Positions 51,830 to 60,713 are shown, counted from the stretch's first letter. The stretch is 64,000 bases of DNA from CBDCNH01 sp965219015 (GCA_965219015.1 CBDCNH010000005.1:186001-250000); one strand, 5' to 3'. Notes: generated by a model not told the origin, from the letters alone. A program made the numbers and translations.

Positions 51830-53097
51830 GCGGGCTCCTCCATCAGGGCGTCGAGCTCGGCGTAGTCCGGTAGCGTGCGGTCGATGGCGCGCCCGGCGCG
51901 GAGCACGATGCGGTCGGACTGCGGGCGCGCGAAGAGCTCCGTCCAGGTTCGCGCGCGCAGGATCACGAGATCGGCGGGCGCGCCGGGGGCGAGGCTCGGG
52001 GCCGCGAAGCCGCAGGCGGCGGCGGGGCGGCCGAGGAACGCCTGCACCCAGTCGGCGCGCGAATGGTCGAGATGCGCGATCCGCGTCGCCTCGCGCATCA
52101 CCTCCATCATGTCGAGGTCGCCGTAGGCGTAGAACGGGTCGCGCGTGTTGTCGGAGGCGAAGCTGACCGGGATGCCCCGCGCCGCCATCTCGTGCACGAG
52201 CGTGACCCCGCGCCAGCGCGGCGTGCGGCCTGCGTGCCGGTCCTGCAGGTAGAGGTTGCACATCGGCAGGCTCACGACATGCAGGCCGGCTTGCGCGACG
52301 AGATCGAGCGTCCGGTCGACCTCGGCGTCGGTCTGCCGTGCAAGCGAGCAGCAGTGCCCGACCGTGACGGGCGCGTCGAAGCCGGTGGCAAGCACGGTCT
52401 CGGCAATCACCCGCAGCGTCGCCGAGCCCGCGTCCGCCGTCTCGTCGACGTGAAAGTCCGCGGCGAGGCCCCGGTCCGCTGCGAGCCCGAAGAAGGCGCG
52501 CAGCCGCGGGGCGAGGTCGGGCACCGGATAGGTGACGCAACCGAGGACGCCGCCCGCCCCGGCCACGATGTCGGCGGTGCGGCGGAACGGACTGTCCGCC
52601 GTCACCTTGTCGATGCCGACGAGGCAGGACGCCTGCAGCTCGATCCGGCCGCGCCATGCCTCGCGGACCTCGGCGAACACCGGAAAGCTGATCCCGTCCT
52701 GCGGCGGGATTGCGTCGAGATGCGTGCGGATCGCGCGCGTCCCGTGCGCCCAGGCGCAGCGGAGCGCGAACTCCATGCGTGCCCGAACGTCGGCGGCCGT
52801 CCAGCGCCGCGCCCGGTCGGCGGCCACCGTCGCGAGCGCCGCGTCGAAGGTGCCGTCCAGGTTCGGTGCGCGGGGCGCGATGTGGCCCTTGTCGAGATGC
52901 GTGTGCATGTCGACGAAGCACGGCAGCAGCATCGCGCCTCCCATCTCGACGCGGGTGCCGCCGGGCGCCGCGATGCGCCCGCGCGCGATGCCGATGTCGG
53001 CCCGCACGAGGTCGCCGTCGCGCCCCATGAGGCAGGCGGGCACCGTCACGTCCGCGAGCGTGAGCGGGCCTTCCGGCAGGGTCAGGAAATCGGTCAC
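51826..53097 (-). CDS. cytosine deaminase-like amidohydrolase
   Basis: The 423-residue TIM-barrel amidohydrolase has the CodA-type metal sites DMHTHLDKGH, the barrel histidine in AADFHVDETADAG, TVGHCC and the late SFASDNTRDPF. These fit cytosine deaminase and close relatives such as creatinine or N-heterocycle deaminases. The GTG start overlaps the permease stop (GTGA). As the first enzyme after the transporter genes, it probably deaminates the imported compound. Cytosine itself is possible but not shown, and codB-type uptake is absent. Confidence 0.88.
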   Translation of the reverse strand: MTDFLTLPEGPLTLADVTVPACLMGRDGDLVRADIGIARGRIAAPGGTRVEMGGAMLLPCFVDMHTHLDKGHIAPRAPNLDGTFDAALATVAADRARRWTAADVRARMEFALRCAWAHGTRAIRTHLDAIPPQDGISFPVFAEVREAWRGRIELQASCLVGIDKVTADSPFRRTADIVAGAGGVLGCVTYPVPDLAPRLRAFFGLAADRGLAADFHVDETADAGSATLRVIAETVLATGFDAPVTVGHCCSLARQTDAEVDRTLDLVAQAGLHVVSLPMCNLYLQDRHAGRTPRWRGVTLVHEMAARGIPVSFASDNTRDPFYAYGDLDMMEVMREATRIAHLDHSRADWVQAFLGRPAAACGFAAPSLAPGAPADLVILRARTWTELFARPQSDRIVLRAGRAIDRTLPDYAELDALMEEPA

Positions 53098-53960
53098 GCC
53101 TCGCGCTTCACGGCGCTCTCGTGCCATTTCCGCAGGCTGAGGTGGCTGACGACCGCGAGCACCGCGTAGATCGCCACGCCCGTGACCGCGATGAGGAACA
53201 GCGCCGCGAACATGCGCGGGATGTTGAGCCGGTAGCCCGCCTCGAGGATGCGGAACGCGAGCCCCGAGCCGATACCGCCGGTGCCGGCCACGTATTCCGA
53301 CACCACCGCGCCGATCAGCGACAGCCCGCCCGCGATGCGGAGCCCGCCAAGGAAGTAAGGCAGCGCGGACGGCAGCTGCAGGTAGCGCAGCCGCTGCCAG
53401 CGCGTCGCGCCGTAGATGCGGAACATGTCGCGGAGGTTGTGGTCGGCGGAGTTGAGGCCGAGCGTCGTGTTCGACAGCACCGGGAAGAACGCGACGAGCC
53501 AGGCGCAGAGGAGGAGCCCCACCGTCCGGTTCTCGACGTAGATGAAGATCAGCGGCGCGATGGCGACGACCGGCGTGACCTGCAGGATCACCGCATAGGG
53601 GAAGAACGACATCTCGATCCAGCGGCTCTGCGTGAAGAGGACCGCGAGCCCGACGCCGCCGACGACCGCGACCGCGAGCGCCATCAGCGTGATCGAGAGC
53701 GTCACGAGGAGCGCGGGCAGCAGGATCGCGCGGTCCTCCACCAGCGTCTCCGCAACGAGACCGGGACCGGGCAGGATGTAGTGCGGGATCGCGTACCACG
53801 CGACGACGCGGTCCCAGGCGAGGAGCGTCAGCGCGATGACGACGATGGGGAGCAGCCAGCGGCCGATCCGTTCGCGCTGCGCCGCGCGCGAACGACGCGT
53901 CTCGTCCGCGTCGACAGGCTCCGCAACATCGGCGACGTGGCGTGCGTCGGCGAGCGTCAT
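53094..53960 (-). CDS. ABC transporter permease (SsuC/ThiX-like)
   Basis: The 288-residue protein has about six transmembrane helices and the BPD inner-membrane loop (EAA) region around FRIYGATRWQRLRYLQLPSALPYFLGGLRIAGGLSLIGAVVSE (residues about 180-222). It belongs to the nitrate/sulfonate/pyrimidine importer group. Its ATG overlaps the ATPase stop and its end overlaps the amidohydrolase start. Confidence 0.92.
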   Translation of the reverse strand: MTLADARHVADVAEPVDADETRRSRAAQRERIGRWLLPIVVIALTLLAWDRVVAWYAIPHYILPGPGLVAETLVEDRAILLPALLVTLSITLMALAVAVVGGVGLAVLFTQSRWIEMSFFPYAVILQVTPVVAIAPLIFIYVENRTVGLLLCAWLVAFFPVLSNTTLGLNSADHNLRDMFRIYGATRWQRLRYLQLPSALPYFLGGLRIAGGLSLIGAVVSEYVAGTGGIGSGLAFRILEAGYRLNIPRMFAALFLIAVTGVAIYAVLAVVSHLSLRKWHESAVKREA

Positions 53961-54727
53961 GCGGCCTCTCCGATGGCCTCGAGGAGCGCCTCGGACGTAG
54001 CGCGCGCATGGGCGGCGTACTCGGGAGAGGTGCGGAACGCGAGATCGCGCGGGTAGGGGGCCTCGATGGCAAGCTCGCGGATCACCCGGCCGGGCCGCGC
54101 GGCCATCACGAGGATGCGGTCCGACAGGAACACGCTCTCGAACACCGAGTGCGTCACGAAGATGACGGTGCAGCCGATCTGCGCCTTCAGGGCCAGCAGG
54201 TCGCCGTTGAGCTTCTGCCGGGTGATCTCGTCGAGCGCGGCGAAGGGCTCGTCCATCAGGATCACCCGCGGGGTCGTCACCATCGCGCGCGCGATCGAGA
54301 CGCGCATCTTCATGCCGCCAGAGAGCTCGCGCGGGTAGGCTTTCGCGAAGCCGTCGAGCCCGACGAGCGCCAGCGCCTCCTCTACCCGGTCCGCGACGGC
54401 GCGAAAGCCCTGCCCGCGCAGGCGGAACGGCAGCCACACGTTCTCGGCCACCGTCGCCCAGGGCATCAGCGTCGGCTCCTGGAACACGAGCCCGATGTCG
54501 CCGGTCCCGAGCCCGCCCTCCCAGGTGATCCGGCCGGCGGTCGGCCGCATCAGCCCCGCGATGAGACGCAGCGCCGTCGACTTGCCGCAGCCCGACGGGC
54601 CGAGGAGCGAGATGAAATCGCCCGCATGCGCCACGAGCGACATCCGCCGCAGCGCTGCGACCCCGCCGGCGAAGGTCTTGTCGACCTGCGCCATCTCGAG
54701 GACGCGGGGGCGTCCGGCGGGCGTCAC
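53957..54727 (-). CDS. ABC transporter ATP-binding protein (SsuB/ThiZ-like)
   Basis: The 256-residue ATPase has Walker A GPSGCGKST, the Q-loop FQEPTLMPWATVAENVWLP, the signature LSGGMKMRVSIARA and Walker B ILMDEPFAALD. It fits the nitrate/sulfonate/taurine-type importer ATPases. The GTG start overlaps the substrate-binding protein stop. It works with the permease at 53094 and the binding protein at 54724. Confidence 0.93.
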   Translation of the reverse strand: MTPAGRPRVLEMAQVDKTFAGGVAALRRMSLVAHAGDFISLLGPSGCGKSTALRLIAGLMRPTAGRITWEGGLGTGDIGLVFQEPTLMPWATVAENVWLPFRLRGQGFRAVADRVEEALALVGLDGFAKAYPRELSGGMKMRVSIARAMVTTPRVILMDEPFAALDEITRQKLNGDLLALKAQIGCTVIFVTHSVFESVFLSDRILVMAARPGRVIRELAIEAPYPRDLAFRTSPEYAAHARATSEALLEAIGEAA

Positions 54728-55716
54728 TCGGCCTTCAGGTCCATGCCGACCTTCTGGTTCACGAAGTCCTTGGTGTAGGACGCCGTCCAGTCGATGCCGG
54801 CGTCGAGCACCTTCGCCTCCACCATCTTGTCGTAGAAGTCCTCGACCCGCGCGTCGGTCATGGCGCCGATCCCCATCGCCTCGGTGTCGCCCGAATCGAC
54901 GATCCCCGCTTCCTTCATCTTTTCGATGCCGAAGGCGATCTGCTCGTCGGTCATGTCGGGGTTGTCGGCCTTGATCATCGCATTGGCCGCCGAAGGGTCG
55001 TTGTAGAGGTAGTTGTACCAGCCCTTGATCGAGCCTTCGACGAAACACTTCACCACCTCGGGCTGGTCGGCGACGGTGTCCTTCATCGTCTCGATCAGCG
55101 TCGAGTAGGTCGACCAGCCCTGGTCGGCGATGAGGAACACCTTCGGCGCGAAGCCGCCCTCCTTCTCGACCATGAGCGGCTCGGACGACAGGTAGCCCTG
55201 CATCCCGGAGTTCTCGTCGGCGATGAACGGCGCAGGATTGAAGGTGTAGACCACGCGCTGCTCCGGCGTGAAGCCGTAGGCCTTGATCATCCACTGGTAG
55301 TAGCTCGCATAGCCCTGGTCGCCGATCAGGAGCTTCAGCTTCTTCAGATCCTCGAATGTCTCCGCCTTGCCGGGATGCGCGAGGATCACCTGCGGCTCCT
55401 TCTGGAAGATCGCGGCGACGGCGACGATGGGGATGTCCTCCTGCACCGCCGAGAGCTCCTCGAGCATGTTGCCGCCCATGTTGAACTGGATGCGCCCCGC
55501 CAGCATCAGCGCGCGGTTGTTGACCTGCGGCCCGCCGGGCTGGATCGTGACGTCGAGCCCGCATGCCGCGTAGGTGCCGTCGGCGACCGCCTGGTAGAAC
55601 CCGCCGTGCTCTGCCTGAGCGAGCCAGTTGGTGCCGAACACGACCTGTTCGGCAGCAGGCGCGGAGGTGGCTCCGAGGGCAACGGCGGCGAAACCGAGCA
55701 AATGGGTGCGGAACAT
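54724..55716 (-). CDS. NMT1/THI5-type periplasmic substrate-binding protein
   Basis: The 330-residue protein has a signal peptide (about residues 1-21, cleavage after APA) and the NMT1/THI5-like fold: FGTNWLAQAEHGGFYQAVADGTY near the start and GGPQVNNRALMLAGRIQFNMGG. Homologues bind pyrimidines such as hydroxymethylpyrimidine, formylamino-pyrimidines, sulfonates or taurine. It opens the catabolic operon and is divergent from ridA. The ligand is probably an aromatic nitrogen ring, inferred from the deaminase next door. Confidence 0.9.
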   Translation of the reverse strand: MFRTHLLGFAAVALGATSAPAAEQVVFGTNWLAQAEHGGFYQAVADGTYAACGLDVTIQPGGPQVNNRALMLAGRIQFNMGGNMLEELSAVQEDIPIVAVAAIFQKEPQVILAHPGKAETFEDLKKLKLLIGDQGYASYYQWMIKAYGFTPEQRVVYTFNPAPFIADENSGMQGYLSSEPLMVEKEGGFAPKVFLIADQGWSTYSTLIETMKDTVADQPEVVKCFVEGSIKGWYNYLYNDPSAANAMIKADNPDMTDEQIAFGIEKMKEAGIVDSGDTEAMGIGAMTDARVEDFYDKMVEAKVLDAGIDWTASYTKDFVNQKVGMDLKAE

Positions 55717-55864
55717 TCGGTGACGTCTCCAATTGATTCTGGTGAGCCGAGTTTAGATGGTTCATGCAGCGGGGCGAGGGCGGTCGGTCGCGGCCCGCGT
55801 CCGGCTTCAAGTCTGCCCGGATTGTAGGCACGGTTCCGCACGATTGGCCAGCCAGGAGGCAGCG

Positions 55865-56254
55865 TTGCGCACCCTCAACCCTACGGGCATCCGCACGCCC
55901 TTCGGCCGGTATGCGCCGGGCGTCGAGATCCCGCCAGGCGCGCGAATGGTGCTCACATCGGGCCAGCTCGGCGTCGGGCCGGACGACACCGTCCCCGCAG
56001 GTGCGTCGGCGCAGGCCGCGCTTTGTTTCGCGAACTGCGGCGCGATCCTCGCCGAGGCCGGCATGGGGCCGGCCGACGTCGTCCGCATCGCGGCCTTCGT
56101 CACCGACCGCGCGCACTTCGCCCCCTACATGGCGGCCCGCGACGGCTGGCTCGGCGCGGGAACGCGGCTGCCGGTCTCCACGCTCGTCATCGTCGCGGGC
56201 TTCACGCGGCCGGAGTTCCTCGTCGAGGTCGAGGTGACGGCAGCGGCGTACTGA
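55865..56254 (+). CDS. RidA family protein
   Basis: The 129-residue protein is a Rid-type trimeric deaminase: SGQLGVGPDDTVPAGASAQAALCFANCGAILAEAGMG holds the conserved core (residues about 33-69), with VRIAAFVTD following. RidA proteins hydrolyse reactive enamines and imines. The start is a TTG at 55865, five bases after a perfect AGGAGG; no ATG is as well placed. It is divergent from the heterocycle operon, which contains a deaminase and oxidase that could make such imines. The active-site arginine of RidA proper is not evident, so a Rid subgroup is possible. Confidence 0.85.
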   Translation: MRTLNPTGIRTPFGRYAPGVEIPPGARMVLTSGQLGVGPDDTVPAGASAQAALCFANCGAILAEAGMGPADVVRIAAFVTDRAHFAPYMAARDGWLGAGTRLPVSTLVIVAGFTRPEFLVEVEVTAAAY

Positions 56255-56293
56255 CGCCCTTCCTGGCAGCGCGGGGCTGCGCTAGGGGAGCCC

Positions 56294-57343
56294 ATGTCCA
56301 TCGCCCTGACCACGATCGCGGACCTGGCGTCGCTCCCCTTCGACGAAGTCATCGACGTGCGCTCGCCCGCCGAGTGGGCCGAGGACCGGATGCCGGGGGC
56401 GGTCAACCTGCCCGTCCTCGACGATGCCGAGCGCGCCGAGATCGGCACCATCTATGTCCGCGAGAGCCGGTTTCGCGCCCGCAGGCTCGGGGCGGCACGC
56501 GTGGCACGCAACGCCGCGCGGCACCTCGAGGGCCATCTCGCGACGAAGCCGTCGGACTATCGCCCGCTGGTCTACTGCTGGCGCGGCGGGCAGCGCTCGG
56601 GTGCCTTTGCGTCGGTTCTGGCGCAGATCGGCTGGCGCGTCGAGACGGTCGAAGGCGGCTACCGGAGCTGGCGCAAGCTGGTGGCCACGGCGCTCTACGA
56701 GACGGGCGTCGCCCCGCCGGTCGTGATCCTCGATGGCAACACCGGGACCGCGAAGACCGAGCTTCTGGCGCTCCTCGCGCGACGGGGAGTGCAGACCGTC
56801 GATCTCGAGGGACTTGCCAACCACCGCGGCTCGCTGTTCGGCCACAGGCCAGGCGGACAGCCGTCGCAGAAGGGCTTCGAGAGCGCTCTGGCGGTGAAGC
56901 TGGCCGGGCTCGATCCGGCGCGACCCGTCCTGATGGAAGCCGAGAGCAGCAAGATCGGCGCGATCAACCTGCCCCCGCGCCTCTGGGAAGCGATGCGCGC
57001 CGCGCGCCGGATCCGCGTCGCCGCGCCGCTCGATGCCCGCGGGGCCTATCTCGCGCGCGCCTACGCCGACGTGACCGCGGACCCCGCGCGCCTCGCCGAC
57101 GTGCTGCGGCGGCTGCGGCACCAGCAACCCGCCGAGCGCATCGCGGGCTGGCAGGCGCTGGCCGACGCGGGCGACTTCGAGCCGCTGGCGGTCCGGCTGA
57201 TGGCCGAGCACTACGATCCCCGCTACGCCCGTCAGCGCGCCCGGCATCCCCGCGCGGAGACGGTGCTCGAGACCGCGTCGCTCGGGCCTGCTGCGCTAGA
57301 CGAGCTCGCCGACCGGCTGGCGGAGGCTGTCACCGCACCTTGA
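56294..57343 (+). CDS. selU: tRNA 2-selenouridine synthase
   Basis: SelU (MnmH) exchanges sulfur for selenium at the wobble uridine of some tRNAs using selenophosphate. The 349-residue protein has an N-terminal rhodanese domain (catalytic Cys in YCWRGGQRS) and a C-terminal P-loop GNTGTAKT. It is convergent with selD, overlapping by 14 bases, so supplier and user of selenophosphate are side by side. Confidence 0.95.
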   Translation: MSIALTTIADLASLPFDEVIDVRSPAEWAEDRMPGAVNLPVLDDAERAEIGTIYVRESRFRARRLGAARVARNAARHLEGHLATKPSDYRPLVYCWRGGQRSGAFASVLAQIGWRVETVEGGYRSWRKLVATALYETGVAPPVVILDGNTGTAKTELLALLARRGVQTVDLEGLANHRGSLFGHRPGGQPSQKGFESALAVKLAGLDPARPVLMEAESSKIGAINLPPRLWEAMRAARRIRVAAPLDARGAYLARAYADVTADPARLADVLRRLRHQQPAERIAGWQALADAGDFEPLAVRLMAEHYDPRYARQRARHPRAETVLETASLGPAALDELADRLAEAVTAP

Positions 57344-59507
57344 TGGAGGGCGGCCCGGCGACGACGCGCCCGACGATCGCCGCCGTCTCGCCCGCGTCGA
57401 GAAGCCGCGCGAGCAGCGCCGCGGCAGCCGCTGCCGGCACGGCCGCGAGCAGGCCGCCCGCAGTCTGCGGATCGAAGAGGAGCTGCCCGCGGGGCCCGTC
57501 CGGCAGCGCCATGCGCGGCGCGGCGGCGGCGGCGTTGGCGGCGTGCAGCGACGAGGGATGGCGGACGACGAGGTCGGCCGCGCCGGGGAGACACGGGACC
57601 GTGTCGAGGTCGAGCTCGGCCGCCACGCCGGAGGCGTCGAGCAGCTCCAGAAGATGCCCGGCGAGCCCGAACCCGGTCACGTCCGTCATCGCGTGCGCCT
57701 CGGGCGCGAGCACCGCCGCCGCCGCGCCGACGCCGTGCTGCATCGCGGCCCAGGCGCCCGCGATGACCGGGCCCGGCCCGGCCCGCGCCATCTCGGCCGC
57801 GAGGATCGTCCCCGTTCCGATCGCCTTGCTCAGGATCAGCGCGTCCCCCGGCCGCGCGCCCGACTTGCCGATCGTGCGCGCGGCGGTCCCCGTCACCGCG
57901 AAGCCGATGGCGAGCTCGGCGCCGACGCTCGTATGGCCGCCGACCACGTCCGCGCCCGCCAAGCGGAACGCCTCCGCAGCGGCGGCCATGATCTCGGCGA
58001 TCGTCCGCGCTTGCAGACGCGGCGTCAGCGGCGGCAGCACGATCGTCGCGAGCGCCGCTTGCGGCGCCGCCCCCATCGCCCAGACGTCCCCCATCGCATG
58101 GACCGCCGCGACCCGCGCGAGGAGCCACGCATCCTCGGTGAACGCGCGCAGCAGGTCGACCGTGAGCACCTGCCGGCCCAACCCATGCGTGAGCACCGCC
58201 GCGTCGTCGCCCGGCCCCGAGATCACGTCCGCCCGCAGCGGCGCCGCGAGCCCGGTCAGACCCGCATCGAGCGCGCCGCGTCCGACCTTGGCCGCGCAGC
58301 CGCCGCAGGGCGCCGGCGCCCCCTGCACCGCCTCGAGAGCGCCGCTGGCCGCGAACCGCGGCAACGGCGCTGCCGGCATCGCCGGAAGCTCGCCCAGCCG
58401 GTCCATGAAGCGCCGGTCGATGCGGTCCTTCCACCGCCAAAGCCACCCCCCGTCGAGCGCGAGGCCGAAGCGATCGGCGACCGCACCCCTGCCGCCGGTC
58501 GAGACGAGCTTGAGATACCTTCGCTGCGGTCGGTAGCGCCTGAGCCGCCCGCCGCCCAGCGCCGCTCGAAGGTTGTGCGCGAGCACCGGCGCCTGCCGCA
58601 CCGCGAAGACCCCCGCCTTCGGCCGCGATGCGAACCCCATGTGCGCGCAGTCGCCCGCCGCGAAGACGCGCGCGTCGCCGGTCGATTGCAGCGTCGGCCC
58701 CACGTCGAGGAACCCGTCCGTCAGCGGCAGCCCGGTCGTCTCCGCCAGACCGAGCGGGCGCGCGCCGGCGGCACCCACCGTGAGCGCCGAGGCGACGCGC
58801 CGCCCGTCGCCGAGCACCACCGCACCGGCCTCGACCCACGCCACGCTGGCGCCCGTGACGCAGGCGATCCCGAGCCGGTCCATGTGGCGCAGGAGCGCCG
58901 CGCGCGCCGGCCCGCCCGCGCCGCCGAGCAGCGTCTCCGACGCCTCGATCAGCGTCACGCGCGGCGAGCTGTCGCGCAGCCGGTGCGCCATCGCCATCGC
59001 GAGCTCCACCCCCGCGACCCCGCCGCCGATCACCGCGACCGTCGCATCCGCCTCCCCCGTCTCGACCTCATCGACGAAGCGGTCCCAGGCCGCCGCGTAG
59101 CGCCCGAGCGGCTTCGCCGGCACCGCGTGCTCCGCGAAGCCCGGCAGGTCTGGCATCGCCGAGGTGATGCCGACGTCGATCGAGAGAACATCCCACGCAA
59201 TCGGCGGCCGCCCTGCGACCTCCACCGTCGCTGCCCCCACGTCGACCGCCGCGGCACGCCCGAGCACGATCCGAGCTCCGGCGTGCCGGGCCAGCCGCAC
59301 CAGGTCGATCTCGAGCGCGCCGAGCGGATAGTGCCCGGCGACGTGCCCCGGAAGCATCCCCGTGTAGGGGGCCACCGGATGCGGATCGATCAGCGTCAGC
59401 CGCGCGCCGGGCAAGGGGCGCATCCCCCAGCGCCGCAGCACGAGCGCATGGGCATGGCCGCCCCCGATCAGGACAAGATCGCGTGCGTCGGGAAGGGCAG
59501 GGGTCAT
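57330..59507 (-). CDS. selD: fusion of pyridine nucleotide-disulfide oxidoreductase and selenide, water dikinase
   Basis: The 725-residue protein joins two parts. Residues 1 to about 375 form a NADH dehydrogenase-2-like FAD/NAD domain (LVLIGGGHAHALVLRRW at the start, VIGGGVAGVELAMAMA in the middle). From about 385 to the end follows SelD, the selenophosphate synthase, with its N-terminal CGGCAAKVG loop and an ATP-binding VDLLRAFTEDAW/AMTDVTGFGLAGH pair. The classical selenocysteine or cysteine position before the active Lys reads Cys here. The fusion is known in some bacteria and may couple selenite reduction to phosphorylation. With only selU nearby it most likely serves selenouridine tRNA. 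The ATG at 59507 was preferred to an upstream start. Confidence 0.92.
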   Translation of the reverse strand: MTPALPDARDLVLIGGGHAHALVLRRWGMRPLPGARLTLIDPHPVAPYTGMLPGHVAGHYPLGALEIDLVRLARHAGARIVLGRAAAVDVGAATVEVAGRPPIAWDVLSIDVGITSAMPDLPGFAEHAVPAKPLGRYAAAWDRFVDEVETGEADATVAVIGGGVAGVELAMAMAHRLRDSSPRVTLIEASETLLGGAGGPARAALLRHMDRLGIACVTGASVAWVEAGAVVLGDGRRVASALTVGAAGARPLGLAETTGLPLTDGFLDVGPTLQSTGDARVFAAGDCAHMGFASRPKAGVFAVRQAPVLAHNLRAALGGGRLRRYRPQRRYLKLVSTGGRGAVADRFGLALDGGWLWRWKDRIDRRFMDRLGELPAMPAAPLPRFAASGALEAVQGAPAPCGGCAAKVGRGALDAGLTGLAAPLRADVISGPGDDAAVLTHGLGRQVLTVDLLRAFTEDAWLLARVAAVHAMGDVWAMGAAPQAALATIVLPPLTPRLQARTIAEIMAAAAEAFRLAGADVVGGHTSVGAELAIGFAVTGTAARTIGKSGARPGDALILSKAIGTGTILAAEMARAGPGPVIAGAWAAMQHGVGAAAAVLAPEAHAMTDVTGFGLAGHLLELLDASGVAAELDLDTVPCLPGAADLVVRHPSSLHAANAAAAAPRMALPDGPRGQLLFDPQTAGGLLAAVPAAAAAALLARLLDAGETAAIVGRVVAGPPSIKVR

Positions 59508-59620
59508 GCGCGAGGTCGGGCTCTTGACGGGAACGCTCCCGCTAGCCCAAGCCGCCCGGAAAGGCGAGCCCGGCACGACCCTTGACGCACCGCCCGCCTG
59601 CCCATACGACGATGCCCCGT

Positions 59621-59697
59621 GGCGGAGTAGCTCAGCTGGTTAGAGCAGCGGAATCATAATCCGCGTGTCGGGGGTTCAAGTCCCTCCTCCGCTACCA
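59621..59697 (+). tRNA. tRNA-Met (anticodon CAT, elongator)
   Basis: A 77-base cloverleaf with encoded CCA. The acceptor GGCGGAG pairs with CTCCGCT, and the anticodon stem GCGGA/TCCGC holds the loop ATCATAA with CAT. It lacks the unpaired first base and the three G-C pairs of initiator tRNA. Lysidine-type tRNA-Ile2 is an alternative but the body matches elongator Met. Confidence 0.93.
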
Positions 59698-60346
59698 TTT
59701 TTCCTCGGTTCACCAGATCGATGCGCTAGGCTCACGCGGCTCCTCCCCGCGGGTGGCTGGCCGGGACGGCACCCCGAGCGTCGTGATCCTTTTCGGCGAA
59801 GGCGCGATCGATGAGATCGAAGCGCCGATCTGTCGGAATGTGGGCGCGCTTTCCCTCACGTCGGGTCGAGGAAATGCTTTCGGTGAAGCGCTGCGGTTGA
59901 CCCTGCCGGTGAAATCCCGGCAGCCGCACGATCCACTTCAGCTCCGGGACCGGAAAGCGGAAGCGGCGCGAGCCTCATGGAGCGCGTTGCGCCCGCTTGC
60001 GTCGGGCGTTCCTGCACAACACGCGACCCAGGAGCGGCATGACGGCGGTGGCCGACACCGGCGATCTGCCGCAGCTTGAGCACCCGGAGGTTCGAAGCAC
60101 CCGGCCGAGTGTCGACTGGCCGATCGCCATTGTGGCAGGGGACGCCCCTCGTCGCGCTTACGCGGCTGGGCGCTGAGAACGCCTTCTCCGTCCGTCACCA
60201 CGGTCAGCTTCGAACCGCTTCGAGATTGTTGCGTCAGGCAGGTCGCCGATGCCGACCGTGTCCGAGGCGTGGACAAGGGAAGAGTGGAGCCTGGCATCGG
60301 CTGACCGGGATGCGCCCGAACTGCACGCGTCGCTTCGATCCGAAGC
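59698..60346. other. gene-free stretch between tRNA-Met and tRNA-Leu
   Basis: These 649 bases hold no recognisable gene, repeat or RNA fold. Open frames exist but look like GC-driven noise. The place between two tRNA genes makes it a candidate landing site for lost mobile DNA. Confidence 0.4.
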
Positions 60347-60659
60347 TGGTGCGGACGGCGGGGGTCGAACCCGCACTCCCGAGGGATGCAGATTTTCGTA
60401 CCACTTCGGCTTTCGCCGCCGCCCAAGGGCGTTCGTGGTCTGGACTGTCCCTTCACCCTAGCCGCGGGCACGTCCCGCGTCCTTAGGTGCCGCCCGTCCA
60501 GTCTCTACACCTTCCGCCGGAGAACCGGGGCTTGGCTCGGGATTGGCCTGGGCCTTGCGACCGTTAGCGTTCCCCGACTTTGAGCGGTTCTGCACCTCGG
60601 GTTTCCCCGCGGGCACTCCAATTGAAGTCTGCTGCGTCTACCGATTTCGCCACGTCCGC
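60347..60659 (-). tRNA. tRNA-Leu (anticodon TAA) interrupted by a group I intron
   Basis: The minus strand holds two tRNA exons: 60625-60659 (35 bases, from GCGGACG through the D-arm to AGACTT) and 60347-60396 (50 bases, from AAAATCTGC through the long variable arm TCCCTCGGGAG, the T-arm GTTCGACC and the acceptor end CGTCCGC, with encoded CCA). Joined, they make an 85-base class II tRNA with anticodon stem GCAGA/TCTGC and loop CTTAAAA, reading TTA and TTG. The 228-base gap is a group I intron between anticodon positions 34 and 35. Confidence 0.93.
60397..60624 (-). ncRNA. group I self-splicing intron in tRNA-Leu
   Basis: The intron is 228 bases, starts after the exon T (60625) and ends with G (60397), the omega G. 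P1 forms between exon ACTT plus intron C and the internal guide GGAGT, with a T-G pair at the splice site. The core P/Q region reads GGCCAATCCCGAGCCAAG; P7 forms between CTGGAC (60496-60501) and GTCCAG (60440-60445). The layout resembles the small tRNA-Leu intron of cyanobacteria. No homing endonuclease is encoded. Splicing is inferred. Confidence 0.92.
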
Positions 60660-60713
60660 ACGGCGATCGTCCTAGCAGATCGTGCGCCGAGAGAAACCCG
60701 TCTCACGCTCGAC

